Origin: Nitriliruptorales bacterium
Lineage (GTDB): Bacteria; Actinomycetota; Nitriliruptoria; Euzebyales; Egibacteraceae
Direction: 5' to 3'
Length of the DNA: 32,597 nt
NCBI GenBank assembly: GCA_007119305.1
Contig: SKPY01000133.1
Coordinates: 1 to 32,597 of the forward strand
Part shown: in pieces, positions 23,700-31,560 of the stretch
Layout: the number at the start of each line of letters is the position of its first letter
How positions within the stretch are numbered: position 1 is the stretch's first letter
Notes under the pieces: model-generated
Told to the model about the DNA's origin: nothing
Databases searched by the model: none
Seen by the model: the letters and a program-made list of their open reading frames with translations, nothing else
Program-made: the position numbers and the translations under genes

Positions 23700-24479
23700 A
23701 TGATCCGCATTCTGGAGCACGCGTTCACCCTGTTGGAGTCATTGGTCAACACCGACCATCCGCTGGACACGCAGGAGGCGGCTGCCGTTCTCGACATCTC
23801 CGAGCCCGAAGCCGAGCGCATTCTCGCCACACTCGTGCGCCAGGGGTATGCAGCCCGTGACCCTCAGCGTGGGACGTACGTCCTCGGCTCCCGTTGTTTC
23901 GAGCTGGCGGGGCTCGCCCGCGGGACCCGGGATCTGCGGACCGCAGCGTTGCCGTATCTCGTCGAGCTGAGCCACGGGGTGCACGAGACCGTGCACCTCG
24001 GCATCTACCACGCGAGTGACGTGGTCTACATCGCACAGCTCGAGCGGTCAGATACCGCGGACGGCCCCATCGCTCACATCGGGGTGCGCGCCCCAGGCTT
24101 CTGCGTCTCCGTGGGGCGAGTCCTGCTCGCGTACCAGCCGCCCTACGAGCTCGACCGGGTACTCTCCACCCAGCCGCTGCCGCAGTACACGAGCGACACG
24201 GTGACCAACCGCGACGCCCTGCTCGCGGAGCTGGCAGACACGTGCCGGCGCGGCTATGCCATCAACCGCGGGAGCTGGCGTGAAGGCGTCTGCGGTGTCG
24301 CCGCACCGGTCCGCGACCACTCCGGTGCAGTGGTCGCCGGCGTCGGCTGCTGCGTGCCCCTCGATCGCTTCGATGACGCACCCGACGCGCCCCTGGTGAC
24401 GGCGACCCGCTCGACGGCCGTGCAGATCTCAGCTGCGCTCGGCTACCGGCCGCTCGCGGTGGCCCAGCCGACCGTCTAG
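23700..24479 (+). CDS. IclR-family transcriptional regulator (sugar-acid region)
   Basis: A 259-residue IclR regulator. The winged helix-turn-helix is near residues 3-60 (MIRILEHAFTLLESL, then ERILATLVRQGYAARD). The effector domain follows to the C-terminus with GFCVSVGRVLLAYQ and GVAAPVRDHSGAVVAGVG. The ATG at 23700 is chosen because GGGGAG lies 6 bases upstream and the length then fits the family; the longer frame from 23637 has no comparable site. Neighbouring lactonase and sugar-acid genes suggest that it senses a sugar acid or an intermediate. Confidence 0.88.
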   Translation: MIRILEHAFTLLESLVNTDHPLDTQEAAAVLDISEPEAERILATLVRQGYAARDPQRGTYVLGSRCFELAGLARGTRDLRTAALPYLVELSHGVHETVHLGIYHASDVVYIAQLERSDTADGPIAHIGVRAPGFCVSVGRVLLAYQPPYELDRVLSTQPLPQYTSDTVTNRDALLAELADTCRRGYAINRGSWREGVCGVAAPVRDHSGAVVAGVGCCVPLDRFDDAPDAPLVTATRSTAVQISAALGYRPLAVAQPTV

Positions 24480-24538
24480 GCACGCTGCTCAGTGCCGGCG
24501 CACTCAGTCCGAACCGCGGATTTCCTTTTCCGACGCTG

Positions 24539-24568
24539 TTGCCACCGTCCAGCGAGCCGGGGTAGCCT
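24539..24568 (+). promoter_or_regulatory. Possible promoter of the lactonase gene
   Basis: TTGCCA at 24539-24544, an 18-base spacer and TAGCCT at 24563-24568 lie in the 117-base gap after the IclR gene. Transcription would start near 24576, just before the lactonase start. Confidence 0.35.
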
Positions 24569-24596
24569 CCTGCGGTTGAAGCGGAGCCGGTTGCAG

Positions 24597-25571
24597 ATGG
24601 ACCGGAAGCCAGCATCCGTACCGCCGCTTCCCCTGACCGACGAGCTTGAACACTGGGGTGTACACATGGGTCTCAAGGCTGATTCCGCGGCGATGCACGA
24701 CCTCGCAGCCCGCGGGGCTGCAGCGCAGCAAGTTGCGAGCGGCTTCACGTTCACTGAGGGGCCGATCTGGTTCGCGGACGGCTCCTACCTGCTGTTCAGC
24801 GACATGCCGGGGGACGTGCGCCGACGCTACGACCCCGGCGAGGGTGTCCGCGAAGTCATGCGGCCGAGCAACAAGGGCAACGGCATGACCATCGACAACG
24901 ACGGCAACCTGATCGTCTGCGAGCACTCGACGAGCTCGGTGGTCCGCGAGCGTCCGGATGGCACCCGCGAGGCGGCGGCCACCCACTACCAGGGGCAGGA
25001 ACTCAACTCGCCCAACGACGTGGTGGTCAAGTCGGACGGCTCCATCTACTTCTCGGACCCGACCTTCGGGCGCATGCCGGGGTTCGGTGTCGAACGCGAG
25101 CAGGAGCTCGACTTCCAGGGGGTGTTTCGGGTCCCGCCTGGCGGTGGCGAGGTCGAGCTCGTCATGGGGGACTTCGAACAGCCCAACGGCCTGTGCTTCT
25201 CACCGGACGAGTCGTTGCTCTACATCAACGACACACCGCGGGCGCACATCCGGGTATTCGATGTCCAGCCCGACGGCTCAGTGACGAACGACCGCGTCTT
25301 CGCGGACGGCATCGGCGACGGTGTCATCGAAAAGGGCGTCGTCGACGGGATGAAGATCGACGAGCACGGCAACGTCTACGTGACCGGCCCGGGGGGCGTG
25401 TGGGTGTTCGATGCACGCGGCAATCGCCTCGGCGTGATCGAGCTACCGGAGAACTGCGCCAATCTGAACTGGGCCGAGGACGGCTGGCAGACCCTTTACT
25501 TCACCGCCTCCACCTCCCTCTACCGCCTCGAAATGCTCGTTGCAGGTAACCGGCTCGGCTATATGCGCTGA
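24597..25571 (+). CDS. SMP-30/gluconolactonase-family sugar lactonase
   Basis: A 324-residue SMP-30/regucalcin-like six-bladed propeller. The metal site residues are visible as E54 in FTEGPIW, N140 in NSPNDV and D250 in VDGMKID, the three ligands expected for this family. Such enzymes open aldonolactones (for example pentono- or gluconolactone) to the acid. The ATG at 24597 has GGAG 10 bases upstream. An ATG at 24666 with GGGG before it would give a 301-residue protein and is also possible; codon bias does not decide. It probably feeds the sugar-acid enzymes encoded on the other strand downstream. Confidence 0.87.
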   Translation: MDRKPASVPPLPLTDELEHWGVHMGLKADSAAMHDLAARGAAAQQVASGFTFTEGPIWFADGSYLLFSDMPGDVRRRYDPGEGVREVMRPSNKGNGMTIDNDGNLIVCEHSTSSVVRERPDGTREAAATHYQGQELNSPNDVVVKSDGSIYFSDPTFGRMPGFGVEREQELDFQGVFRVPPGGGEVELVMGDFEQPNGLCFSPDESLLYINDTPRAHIRVFDVQPDGSVTNDRVFADGIGDGVIEKGVVDGMKIDEHGNVYVTGPGGVWVFDARGNRLGVIELPENCANLNWAEDGWQTLYFTASTSLYRLEMLVAGNRLGYMR

Positions 25572-25620
25572 CGTCGCCCATACCGTCCCGCGCCCACGTT
25601 CGCAACCAGGAGGAACCGCC

Positions 25621-26247
25621 ATGAGTGACACTGCCACGCGCCTGAGACTCGATCCCGGCCGCACCGCCCTCATCATCCAGGACATGCAGAACGACGTCGT
25701 CACCGAGGGTGGCGCCTTTGCTGACGCGGGGCCCGCAGCACACGCCAAGAGCCAGAACACCGTGGAGAACCTGGTGCGTCTCGCCGATGCCTTGCGCGCC
25801 AGCGGCGGTGCGGTCATCCACGTGTGGTACATGGTGGAGAAGGGCTGCCGGGGCCAGGCGACCAACGCCCCGTTGTTCCAAGGGCTGAAGGACTCCGGGG
25901 CGATGGAGCGTGGCTCCTGGGGTGCGGCACCCTGCGCAGGGCTGGAACCGCAGGAGGGTGACTTCGTCGTCGAGAAGATGCGCATGAACCCCTTCTATGG
26001 CAGCACCCTCCAGACCATCCTGCAGGGTCTCGGCATCACCGCCGTCATCAGCGGCGGTGCGCTCACGAACATGGCTGTCGAGCACACGGCACGCCACGCG
26101 GCGGACGCCGGCTACGAGGTCGTCATGCCGTTGGACGGGACGGCGACCTTCAATGACGACTGGCAACGGGCCGCGTTCGAGTACGCGTTGGCCAACGTCT
26201 CGACCATCGCCACGTGCGACGAGATCATCGCCGCGCTGCAGCGCTGA
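25621..26247 (+). CDS. Isochorismatase-fold (cysteine-hydrolase-like) protein lacking the catalytic cysteine
   Basis: A 208-residue isochorismatase-superfamily protein. The fold motifs are clear: D21 in IIQDMQND, K119 in VVEKMRMNPF and the TN pair at 149-150. In amidohydrolase members the next motif is TNxCV with a nucleophilic cysteine; here it reads TNMAV, with alanine at 152. True isochorismatases also lack that cysteine and use the aspartate, so activity on a non-amide substrate is possible, as is loss of catalysis. AGGAGG lies 7 bases before the ATG. It follows the lactonase by 49 bases and ends only six bases from the convergent dehydratase-like gene. Confidence 0.87.
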   Translation: MSDTATRLRLDPGRTALIIQDMQNDVVTEGGAFADAGPAAHAKSQNTVENLVRLADALRASGGAVIHVWYMVEKGCRGQATNAPLFQGLKDSGAMERGSWGAAPCAGLEPQEGDFVVEKMRMNPFYGSTLQTILQGLGITAVISGGALTNMAVEHTARHAADAGYEVVMPLDGTATFNDDWQRAAFEYALANVSTIATCDEIIAALQR

Positions 26248-26253
26248 CCGGGA

Positions 26254-27129
26254 TCACGCTGACCTGGGCGGCGGGGCTGCGCCGACCTGCTCGACACCGT
26301 TGCGCAACTCGCCAAGCCCGGTGATGGCGATGCGCACGTCGTCACCGGGCCGCAGGGTGAAGTCGTCCTCGGGCACGATGGCGGTGCCGGTGAGGAGCAC
26401 GGCCCCATAGGGGAAGTCCTGGGCGAGGTAGAGCCAGCGGATGAGCTCCTCGGGGGTGCGCGTCATCGTTGCGACGTGCACCTCATCGGTGTACACGCTG
26501 GACCCATCCCGGGTGACCTCGAGGGTGATGCGCATGGCATCGACCGGGGGGGCTTCCTCGGTGGGCACGAGACACGGTCCCACGGCACAGCTACCCCGGA
26601 ACACCTTGGCCTGCGGCAGATACAACGTGTTCTCGCCCTCGATGCTGCGTGACGACACGTCGTTGCCGATGCTGTAAGCGACGATCTGCCCGGACCGGTC
26701 CGCCACCAGGGCCAGCTCCGGTTCAGGCACGTCCCAGCCGGAGTCGGCCCGCACACCCACCCGGGCGCCCGGACCGACCGCCCGTCCTGGAGCCGCCTTG
26801 AAGAACAGCTCGGGACGTGCGGCCTCGTAGACCCGATCGTAGGCGTCCGGTGCTTGGGATTCGTGCATCCTTGCGTCACGGCTGCGCGGATACGTGACAC
26901 CCGCAGCCCACACCTCCTGACGATCGAGCGGGGCAAGCACCGGCGTGCCGACGGGCACGGAGCCGGCGACCCGTGCAGCGAGGGCTTCAGCCAGCTGGGC
27001 CGCCGCGTCCTCAGCCCCGAGGATGCCGTCGAGCGTCAGCTCTGGCGGCAGCAGCTCGGAAGGCCCTTCGACCGCCGGCCCGCGTGCCAGCCGAGCGACG
27101 CCGTCGACCATGACCTTCCACAGTGCCAT
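26254..27129 (-). CDS. FAH-fold 2-keto-3-deoxy-pentonate dehydratase-like protein
   Basis: A 291-residue fumarylacetoacetase-fold protein. The metal triad is E136 and E138 in PEPEL, with D157 in IGNDVSSRSIEGEN. The stretch IEGENTLYLPQAKVFRGSCAVGP matches 2-keto-3-deoxy-D-arabinonate dehydratase (KdaD), which makes 2-oxoglutarate semialdehyde from a 2-keto-3-deoxypentonate. The operon also encodes the dehydrogenase that would consume this product, which supports the assignment. AGGAGGAG precedes the ATG. It is the last gene of the minus-strand sugar-acid operon, 30 bases after the SDR gene. Other FAH-fold activities (hydrolase, decarboxylase) cannot be excluded. Confidence 0.82.
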   Translation of the reverse strand: MALWKVMVDGVARLARGPAVEGPSELLPPELTLDGILGAEDAAAQLAEALAARVAGSVPVGTPVLAPLDRQEVWAAGVTYPRSRDARMHESQAPDAYDRVYEAARPELFFKAAPGRAVGPGARVGVRADSGWDVPEPELALVADRSGQIVAYSIGNDVSSRSIEGENTLYLPQAKVFRGSCAVGPCLVPTEEAPPVDAMRITLEVTRDGSSVYTDEVHVATMTRTPEELIRWLYLAQDFPYGAVLLTGTAIVPEDDFTLRPGDDVRIAITGLGELRNGVEQVGAAPPPRSA

Positions 27130-27159
27130 ACGCTCCTCCTCAAAGGTGTGCGACCCCTG

Positions 27160-27915
27160 CTAGACAGCGGTCATGCCGCCGTCCATGATCAAGGCGCTGC
27201 CGTTGACGAACCGAGCTTCCGGGCTCGCGAGGAAGGCGATGCCCGCCGCGACCTCCTCGGGTGAGCCCATCCGGCCGTCCAGCTGACGGGCTTCCATTGC
27301 CGCGCGCGCCGCGTCCGGGTCAGGCGCGCTGGCGAGGATCTTCCCGATCCACTCCGTGTCCACCGTGCCTGGACAGACCGCGTTGACCCGGATGCCCTCG
27401 GCGGCGTGGTCCGCCGCGATCGCGCGCGTCAGGCCGATGACCCCCGCCTTCGAGGCGCAATAGGCCGCACGGCGCCGCACCCCGACGATCCCGGCAACCG
27501 ACGAGACGTTCACGATGACCCCCTCGCCTCGTGCGACCATATGCGGCAGCACGACACGGCAGGTGTGGAACACCCCGCCCAGGTTGACGCCAATCGTCCG
27601 TTCCCAATCGGCCACTGACGTCTCAGGCGTCGTCGCCGCGACGCCCACGCCGGCGTTGTTCACGAGGAGGTCTGGGACACCTTCCTCCACTACGACCTCC
27701 GCCAGCACCGCTTCCAGCGCCGCCACGTCGGTGAGGTCGACCACGCGAACGGTGAACTGCCCGCTGGGCGCCGTGTCGGCGGTCCGGGCCAAGCCCGCTT
27801 CGTCGATGTCGAGCCCGCACACCCGGTAGCCCTCCGCGACGAGGCGGTGCGAGGTCGCGCGTCCGATCCCGGAGCCGGCTCCGGTGACGATCGCCGTCCG
27901 CTCGTGCTGCGTCAC
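27160..27915 (-). CDS. SDR dehydrogenase, 2-keto-3-deoxy-sugar-acid 4-dehydrogenase-like
   Basis: A 251-residue classical SDR: TGAGSGIG at residues 11-18, NNAG at 86-89, S139, Y152 and K156 (YCASK). The C-terminal half, with NAVCPGTVDTEW, then ARQLDGRMGSPEEVAAGIAFLAS and SALIMDGG, resembles 2-keto-3-deoxy-L-fuconate/rhamnonate 4-dehydrogenases. That enzyme would supply the 2,4-diketo acid cleaved by the product of the upstream gene. The GTG at 27915 overlaps that gene's stop (GTGA), so the pair is coupled; this settles the start against a longer frame to 28254. Other sugar dehydrogenase roles remain possible. Confidence 0.85.
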   Translation of the reverse strand: MTQHERTAIVTGAGSGIGRATSHRLVAEGYRVCGLDIDEAGLARTADTAPSGQFTVRVVDLTDVAALEAVLAEVVVEEGVPDLLVNNAGVGVAATTPETSVADWERTIGVNLGGVFHTCRVVLPHMVARGEGVIVNVSSVAGIVGVRRRAAYCASKAGVIGLTRAIAADHAAEGIRVNAVCPGTVDTEWIGKILASAPDPDAARAAMEARQLDGRMGSPEEVAAGIAFLASPEARFVNGSALIMDGGMTAV

Positions 27916-28772
27916 GGCGCCGGCCTGCACGTCTGTCGTTGCAGACCCAGCCCGCTGATCTCGAGCTCGACCACGTCCCCGTCGTTCAGGAAGCGCGGTG
28001 GGTCCTGCCCGGCGCCCACCCCCGCCGGCGTGCCCGTGTTGATCAGGTCCCCCGGTTCGAGGACGAAGAACTGGCTTAGGTACCAGACGAGATGCGGCAC
28101 GTCGAAGATCATCAGCGCGGTCGAGCCCTGCTGCTGCGGCGCCCCGTTGAGCCGCAACGTGAGCTTCAGATCCTGCACGTCGGGGAGCTCGTCGGGCGTC
28201 ACAAGCCAGGGACCGAGGGGGTTGAACGTCTCGCACGACTTGCCCTTGATCCACTGACCCCCGCGCTCGAGCTGGAAGCTCCGCTCCGACACATCATGGG
28301 ACACGCAGTAGCCGGCGATCACCGCGCTGGCCGCGTCGCGGTCGGGCAGGTAACGACCCTCGGCACCGATCACCACGCCCAACTCCACCTCGAAATCCAC
28401 CTTCTGCGCGTTGCGCGGGAGATAGATGTCATCGTAGGGACCCACGACCGTGTTCGTCGTCTTGCCGAACACCACGGGTTCTTCAGGCACCGCCATGGCC
28501 GACTCGCGGGCATGGTCGGAGTAGTTGAGGCCGATGCACAACACCTTGTGAGGCCGCGCGATGGGAGCGCCGATGCGCTGGTCCGCGAGCGCGATCCGCG
28601 GCAGCTCGTTCTCGTCCCGCTGCAACGCGCGCTCCAAGCGGGCGAGGCCGTCCGCAGCGAAGAACACGGGACCGAAGTCGTCCACGACCCCTGACACGTC
28701 GAGGGCCGTCTCGTCGTCCACCAACACCGCTGGACGTTCCGCCCCGCTGGGGCCGACCCGCAGCAGTCGCAT
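27912..28772 (-). CDS. FAH-fold hydrolase, 2,4-diketo-3-deoxy-L-fuconate hydrolase-like
   Basis: A 286-residue fumarylacetoacetate hydrolase-family protein. The metal site is E128 and E130 in DFEVEL and D160 in SHDVSER, followed by GGQWIKGKSCETFNPLGPW, the conserved block of this branch. Proteins with the opening MRLLRVGPSGAERP are often annotated as 2,4-diketo-3-deoxy-L-fuconate (or rhamnonate) hydrolase, giving pyruvate and L-lactate. AAGGAG precedes the ATG. It is translationally coupled to the 4-dehydrogenase-like SDR that would make its substrate. It differs clearly from the other FAH-fold protein three genes away, so the operon has two distinct enzymes of this fold. Confidence 0.87.
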   Translation of the reverse strand: MRLLRVGPSGAERPAVLVDDETALDVSGVVDDFGPVFFAADGLARLERALQRDENELPRIALADQRIGAPIARPHKVLCIGLNYSDHARESAMAVPEEPVVFGKTTNTVVGPYDDIYLPRNAQKVDFEVELGVVIGAEGRYLPDRDAASAVIAGYCVSHDVSERSFQLERGGQWIKGKSCETFNPLGPWLVTPDELPDVQDLKLTLRLNGAPQQQGSTALMIFDVPHLVWYLSQFFVLEPGDLINTGTPAGVGAGQDPPRFLNDGDVVELEISGLGLQRQTCRPAP

Positions 28773-28800
28773 ACGCGTTCGCTCCTTCTCTCGCGCCGGC

Positions 28801-30405
28801 TCAGCGCGTCACGGGATCCGTCGTCACCTCGCCGTTGACGAGTCGGGGCACGCCGAGCGGGTTGGCGTCCCGCAACACCGGTGGCAGCAGCTCGTTGGGG
28901 GCGTTCTGGTATGCCACGGGCCGTTGGAACCGACGGATTGCGGTGATCCCCACGGACGTGTGCTGCGCTGCCGTTGTGGCTGGGTACGGCCCGCCGTGGT
29001 GCTGGGCCGCAGCCACCGCGACACCCGTGGGGAAGCCGTTCCAGATGAGGCGGCCTGCTTTCTCGCGCAGCCGTGTGGTCAGCTCGTCGAGCTCGTCGAA
29101 CTCGGCCTCCACACCGTGGACCGTCGCGGTGAGACTGCCCTCCAGCGCGTCAGCGGCCTCGAGCATGCGCTCCGACGCTGTGCGCACCACGATGGATGCG
29201 GGCCCGAAGTGCTCCTCGAGCAGCTCAGGCGTCGCAAGCAGCGTGTCGAGCTGCACCTGCAGCAGCGTGGGCGCCAGGGACCAACCGGCGTCACCCGGTG
29301 TCGGACCCTCGACCACCGTCTCCACGCCCTCGAGCTGCTTCGTGCGCCCGAGCTGGTCGAGGAGCGCCTGCCGGATCCCCGCGTTCAAGAGCGGGGAGGC
29401 CTCGTGGTCGCGGAGCCGCTCGGAGATCTCCTCGACCAGGTGGTCACCGTGCTCGTCGGCGGGCACGAAGATCAGGCCGGGCTTCGTGCAGAACTGGCCG
29501 GCACCGAGCGTCATGGAGCCGGCATAGCCCGCGGCGATCTCCTCAGCGCGCGCAGCCGCCGCGCCGGGCGACACGAACACAGGGTTGAGGCTGCCCATCT
29601 CCGCGTACACCGGTATCGGCTCGTCACGTCCGGTACCGAGGTCGAACAGGGCCCGGCCAACCTTCGACGAGCCCGTGAACCCCACGGCCTTGACCTTCTC
29701 AGCTAGCACGAGCGCGCGCCCAACCTCGGGCTGGCGGCCCTGCACCATCGAGAAGGTGCCGTCCGGCAGACCGCTGCGCCCGGCGGCCGCGATGATCGCA
29801 CGAGCCGAGAGCTCGGACGTCCCCGGGTGGGACGGGTGCGCCTTTGCGATGACAGGGCAGCCCGCGGCCAGGGCAGAGGCCGTGTCTCCGCCGGGCACGC
29901 TGAACGCCAGCGGGAAGTTGCTCGCCCCAAAGACCGCTACGGGGCCGACGGGGATGAGCATGCGGCGCAGATCCGGCTGCGGTGGTGTCGCCGAGGGGTC
30001 GGCGGTGTCGATGATCGCCTCGAAGTGGCGGCCCCCCTCGACGAGCTCGGCGAAGGCTCGCAGCTGCCCGCAGGTGCGAGCCCGCTCCCCCGCGAGCCGC
30101 GTCTCGCCGAGCGCCGTCTCGAAGTCCGCCTGCGCGATGAGGGTGTCACCAAGCGCCTCGAGCTCGTCGGCGGCGGCGCGCAAGAACGCCGCGATGGTCG
30201 CCGGCTCGAGGTCCGCGAGCACGCCGGCGGCCTCGGCAGCCGCTGCCGCGGCCCGCTCCACCTCGGCGGAGGTGGCGTCATGGAACCGCACCGACCCTTC
30301 CTGGCCGGTGCGGGGATCGACGGCCGCGAACGTCTCATCGCGTCGGCGCGACTCTCCACCGGCGATGAGGTTCGCACCCGTCAGGGTGGCGGTGTCGTGT
30401 TCCAT
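28801..30405 (-). CDS. 2-oxoglutarate semialdehyde (2,5-dioxovalerate) dehydrogenase
   Basis: A 534-residue aldehyde dehydrogenase of the type III 2-oxoglutarate semialdehyde dehydrogenase branch. It has N163 in FGASNFPLAFS, E269 in YAEMGSLNPVF and nucleophile C306 in GAGQFCTKPG. The EMGSLNPVF version of the general-base motif and the C-terminal TGVAVAAAQHHGGPYPATT are typical of this branch. It produces 2-oxoglutarate with NAD(P)+, the last step of non-phosphorylative pentose, glucarate or galactarate degradation. The ATG at 30405 has GGGAG upstream; a longer frame to 30540 would run into the next gene. It lies between the TIM-barrel and FAH hydrolase genes. Confidence 0.9.
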   Translation of the reverse strand: MEHDTATLTGANLIAGGESRRRDETFAAVDPRTGQEGSVRFHDATSAEVERAAAAAAEAAGVLADLEPATIAAFLRAAADELEALGDTLIAQADFETALGETRLAGERARTCGQLRAFAELVEGGRHFEAIIDTADPSATPPQPDLRRMLIPVGPVAVFGASNFPLAFSVPGGDTASALAAGCPVIAKAHPSHPGTSELSARAIIAAAGRSGLPDGTFSMVQGRQPEVGRALVLAEKVKAVGFTGSSKVGRALFDLGTGRDEPIPVYAEMGSLNPVFVSPGAAAARAEEIAAGYAGSMTLGAGQFCTKPGLIFVPADEHGDHLVEEISERLRDHEASPLLNAGIRQALLDQLGRTKQLEGVETVVEGPTPGDAGWSLAPTLLQVQLDTLLATPELLEEHFGPASIVVRTASERMLEAADALEGSLTATVHGVEAEFDELDELTTRLREKAGRLIWNGFPTGVAVAAAQHHGGPYPATTAAQHTSVGITAIRRFQRPVAYQNAPNELLPPVLRDANPLGVPRLVNGEVTTDPVTR

Positions 30406-30484
30406 GCTGCGTGCTCCCGGATCGCGGACGGACAGGTTGTGTGGGGGAGCGGGCGGCTGGCGCCATCGTGAGCTCGAGCGTCGG

Positions 30485-31378
30485 TCACTCGGCGAGGTGG
30501 GGCGCATGGCGCTTGAGCAGCCCGAGGCCGATGGCCGCACGGCGCACCCGCTCCTCCGCCGTGGCGACGACGACCTGGTGCAGATGGCCGCCGGAGGGAT
30601 AGATGCCAGGAGCGTTGCGGACCGTGAACTTCAGGTGTACCGGGGCGGCGATCCGGACGATCTCGGGGATGTCGTAGTGGCGGACCGGCCCGCCGAAGTC
30701 GTCGGCACCCTCTATGTAGATGTCGAGCGGCGCCGAGACGGCGTCGCGTATGCTCGCGATCTGCTCCAGCGTGAGGTCCACCGGCAGGTTGATCGTGGTG
30801 GCCCCGAGGTCTTCGAGCACGCGTGCGGTCGCCGGGTTGGCCGCCGGCAGCGACACGGAGGTCTTCAGCACGAGTTCTGCGGGCAGCTGGCCGTCGGCCC
30901 TCATCCGCGCGAGGACCCAGAGCTGCCCGAGGTCCGCCACGAGCACGCTGCGCAGCCCCAGATCACAGCCGCGGATGACGTCCTCCACCCCGTAGACGAG
31001 CTGGCGGGCGCCGCGCAACGACCCGGCAACGACCCGGCCGGTGTCGGCGCGGACCTGCGCGCCGATGTCCCAGGCCGCCCGCGGGCCGACGAACAGGCAC
31101 ACCTCGATGTCGTGCTCGGCCCCGAGCTTCACCATGCGCTCGATCTCGGCGTCGGTCTGCAGCATGATGCCGCTGCCCTGACTGATCCGGTGCACGGGCA
31201 CGTCGTAGCTGGCCGCAGCGTCCAGCACGGCCTGGAAGGCGTCGGGGCCCTCCACGGAGGGGATCTCGATGTGATAGCGGGCGCCATCCGCGAAGCGGCC
31301 CTCGGCCTCGGGCAGCGCGCCGCCGTCGGCTGCGGGCAGCCCCAGGCTTGTGGTCAGCCACTCTCGCGTCGCCTGCAT
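30485..31378 (-). CDS. U32-like TIM-barrel protein of unknown function
   Basis: A 297-residue protein with alternating beta and alpha segments that resembles the peptidase U32/TIM-barrel group, though I cannot name a characterised relative. Recognisable pieces are RYHIEIPSVEGP near residue 34, HRISQGSGIMLQTDAEIERMV near 63, VLVADLGQLWVLARM, then NPATARVLEDLGATTINLPVDLTLEQIASIR, and LKFTVRNAPGIYPSG near the end. AAGGAAG stands before the ATG at 31378. It is followed by the 2-oxoglutarate semialdehyde dehydrogenase gene and preceded by an RraA-like aldolase. A role as lyase, aldolase or epimerase on a sugar acid fits better than a peptidase role, but this is inference from position. Confidence 0.72.
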   Translation of the reverse strand: MQATREWLTTSLGLPAADGGALPEAEGRFADGARYHIEIPSVEGPDAFQAVLDAAASYDVPVHRISQGSGIMLQTDAEIERMVKLGAEHDIEVCLFVGPRAAWDIGAQVRADTGRVVAGSLRGARQLVYGVEDVIRGCDLGLRSVLVADLGQLWVLARMRADGQLPAELVLKTSVSLPAANPATARVLEDLGATTINLPVDLTLEQIASIRDAVSAPLDIYIEGADDFGGPVRHYDIPEIVRIAAPVHLKFTVRNAPGIYPSGGHLHQVVVATAEERVRRAAIGLGLLKRHAPHLAE

Positions 31379-31404
31379 CAGCTTCCTTGCTCTCGGGGAC
31401 TCGC

Positions 31405-31419
31405 CGTCCACAGTGGACG
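31405..31419. promoter_or_regulatory. Perfect palindrome in the leader of the sugar-acid operon
   Basis: CGTCCAC at 31405-31411 and GTGGACG at 31413-31419 are exact inverted arms around a single base. The site is 27-41 bases upstream of the ATG at 31378, inside the predicted leader. It is a strong operator candidate; an IclR- or GntR-type regulator would fit its size. Confidence 0.5.
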
Positions 31420-31486
31420 CCGCGGCGGTCACTGCAGCCTGTCACACCCCAGGAGACACCGCGCCACCGTGTGGCCGTTGCCACGG

Positions 31487-31515
31487 TTTTTACAGGATGC
31501 ATCGTGCGCGAACAA
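31487..31515 (-). promoter_or_regulatory. Promoter of the sugar-acid operon
   Basis: On the minus strand TTGTTC (31515-31510), a 17-base spacer and TAAAAA (31492-31487). The start would be near 31480, giving a leader of about 100 bases that includes the palindrome at 31405-31419. The TTTTTA run (plus strand) is the most AT-rich point nearby. Confidence 0.4.
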
Positions 31516-31560
31516 CTCCCCGTGTCTTCCGGGGGCCCGCCGCACGGCCGGTCGCGACCG

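Noticed and set aside
31466..31492. Terminator-like stem (ACCGTG...CACGGT, 2-base bulge) followed by TTTTT on the plus strand
   Set aside because: No plus-strand gene ends here. The T-run is better explained as the -10 region of the minus-strand promoter.
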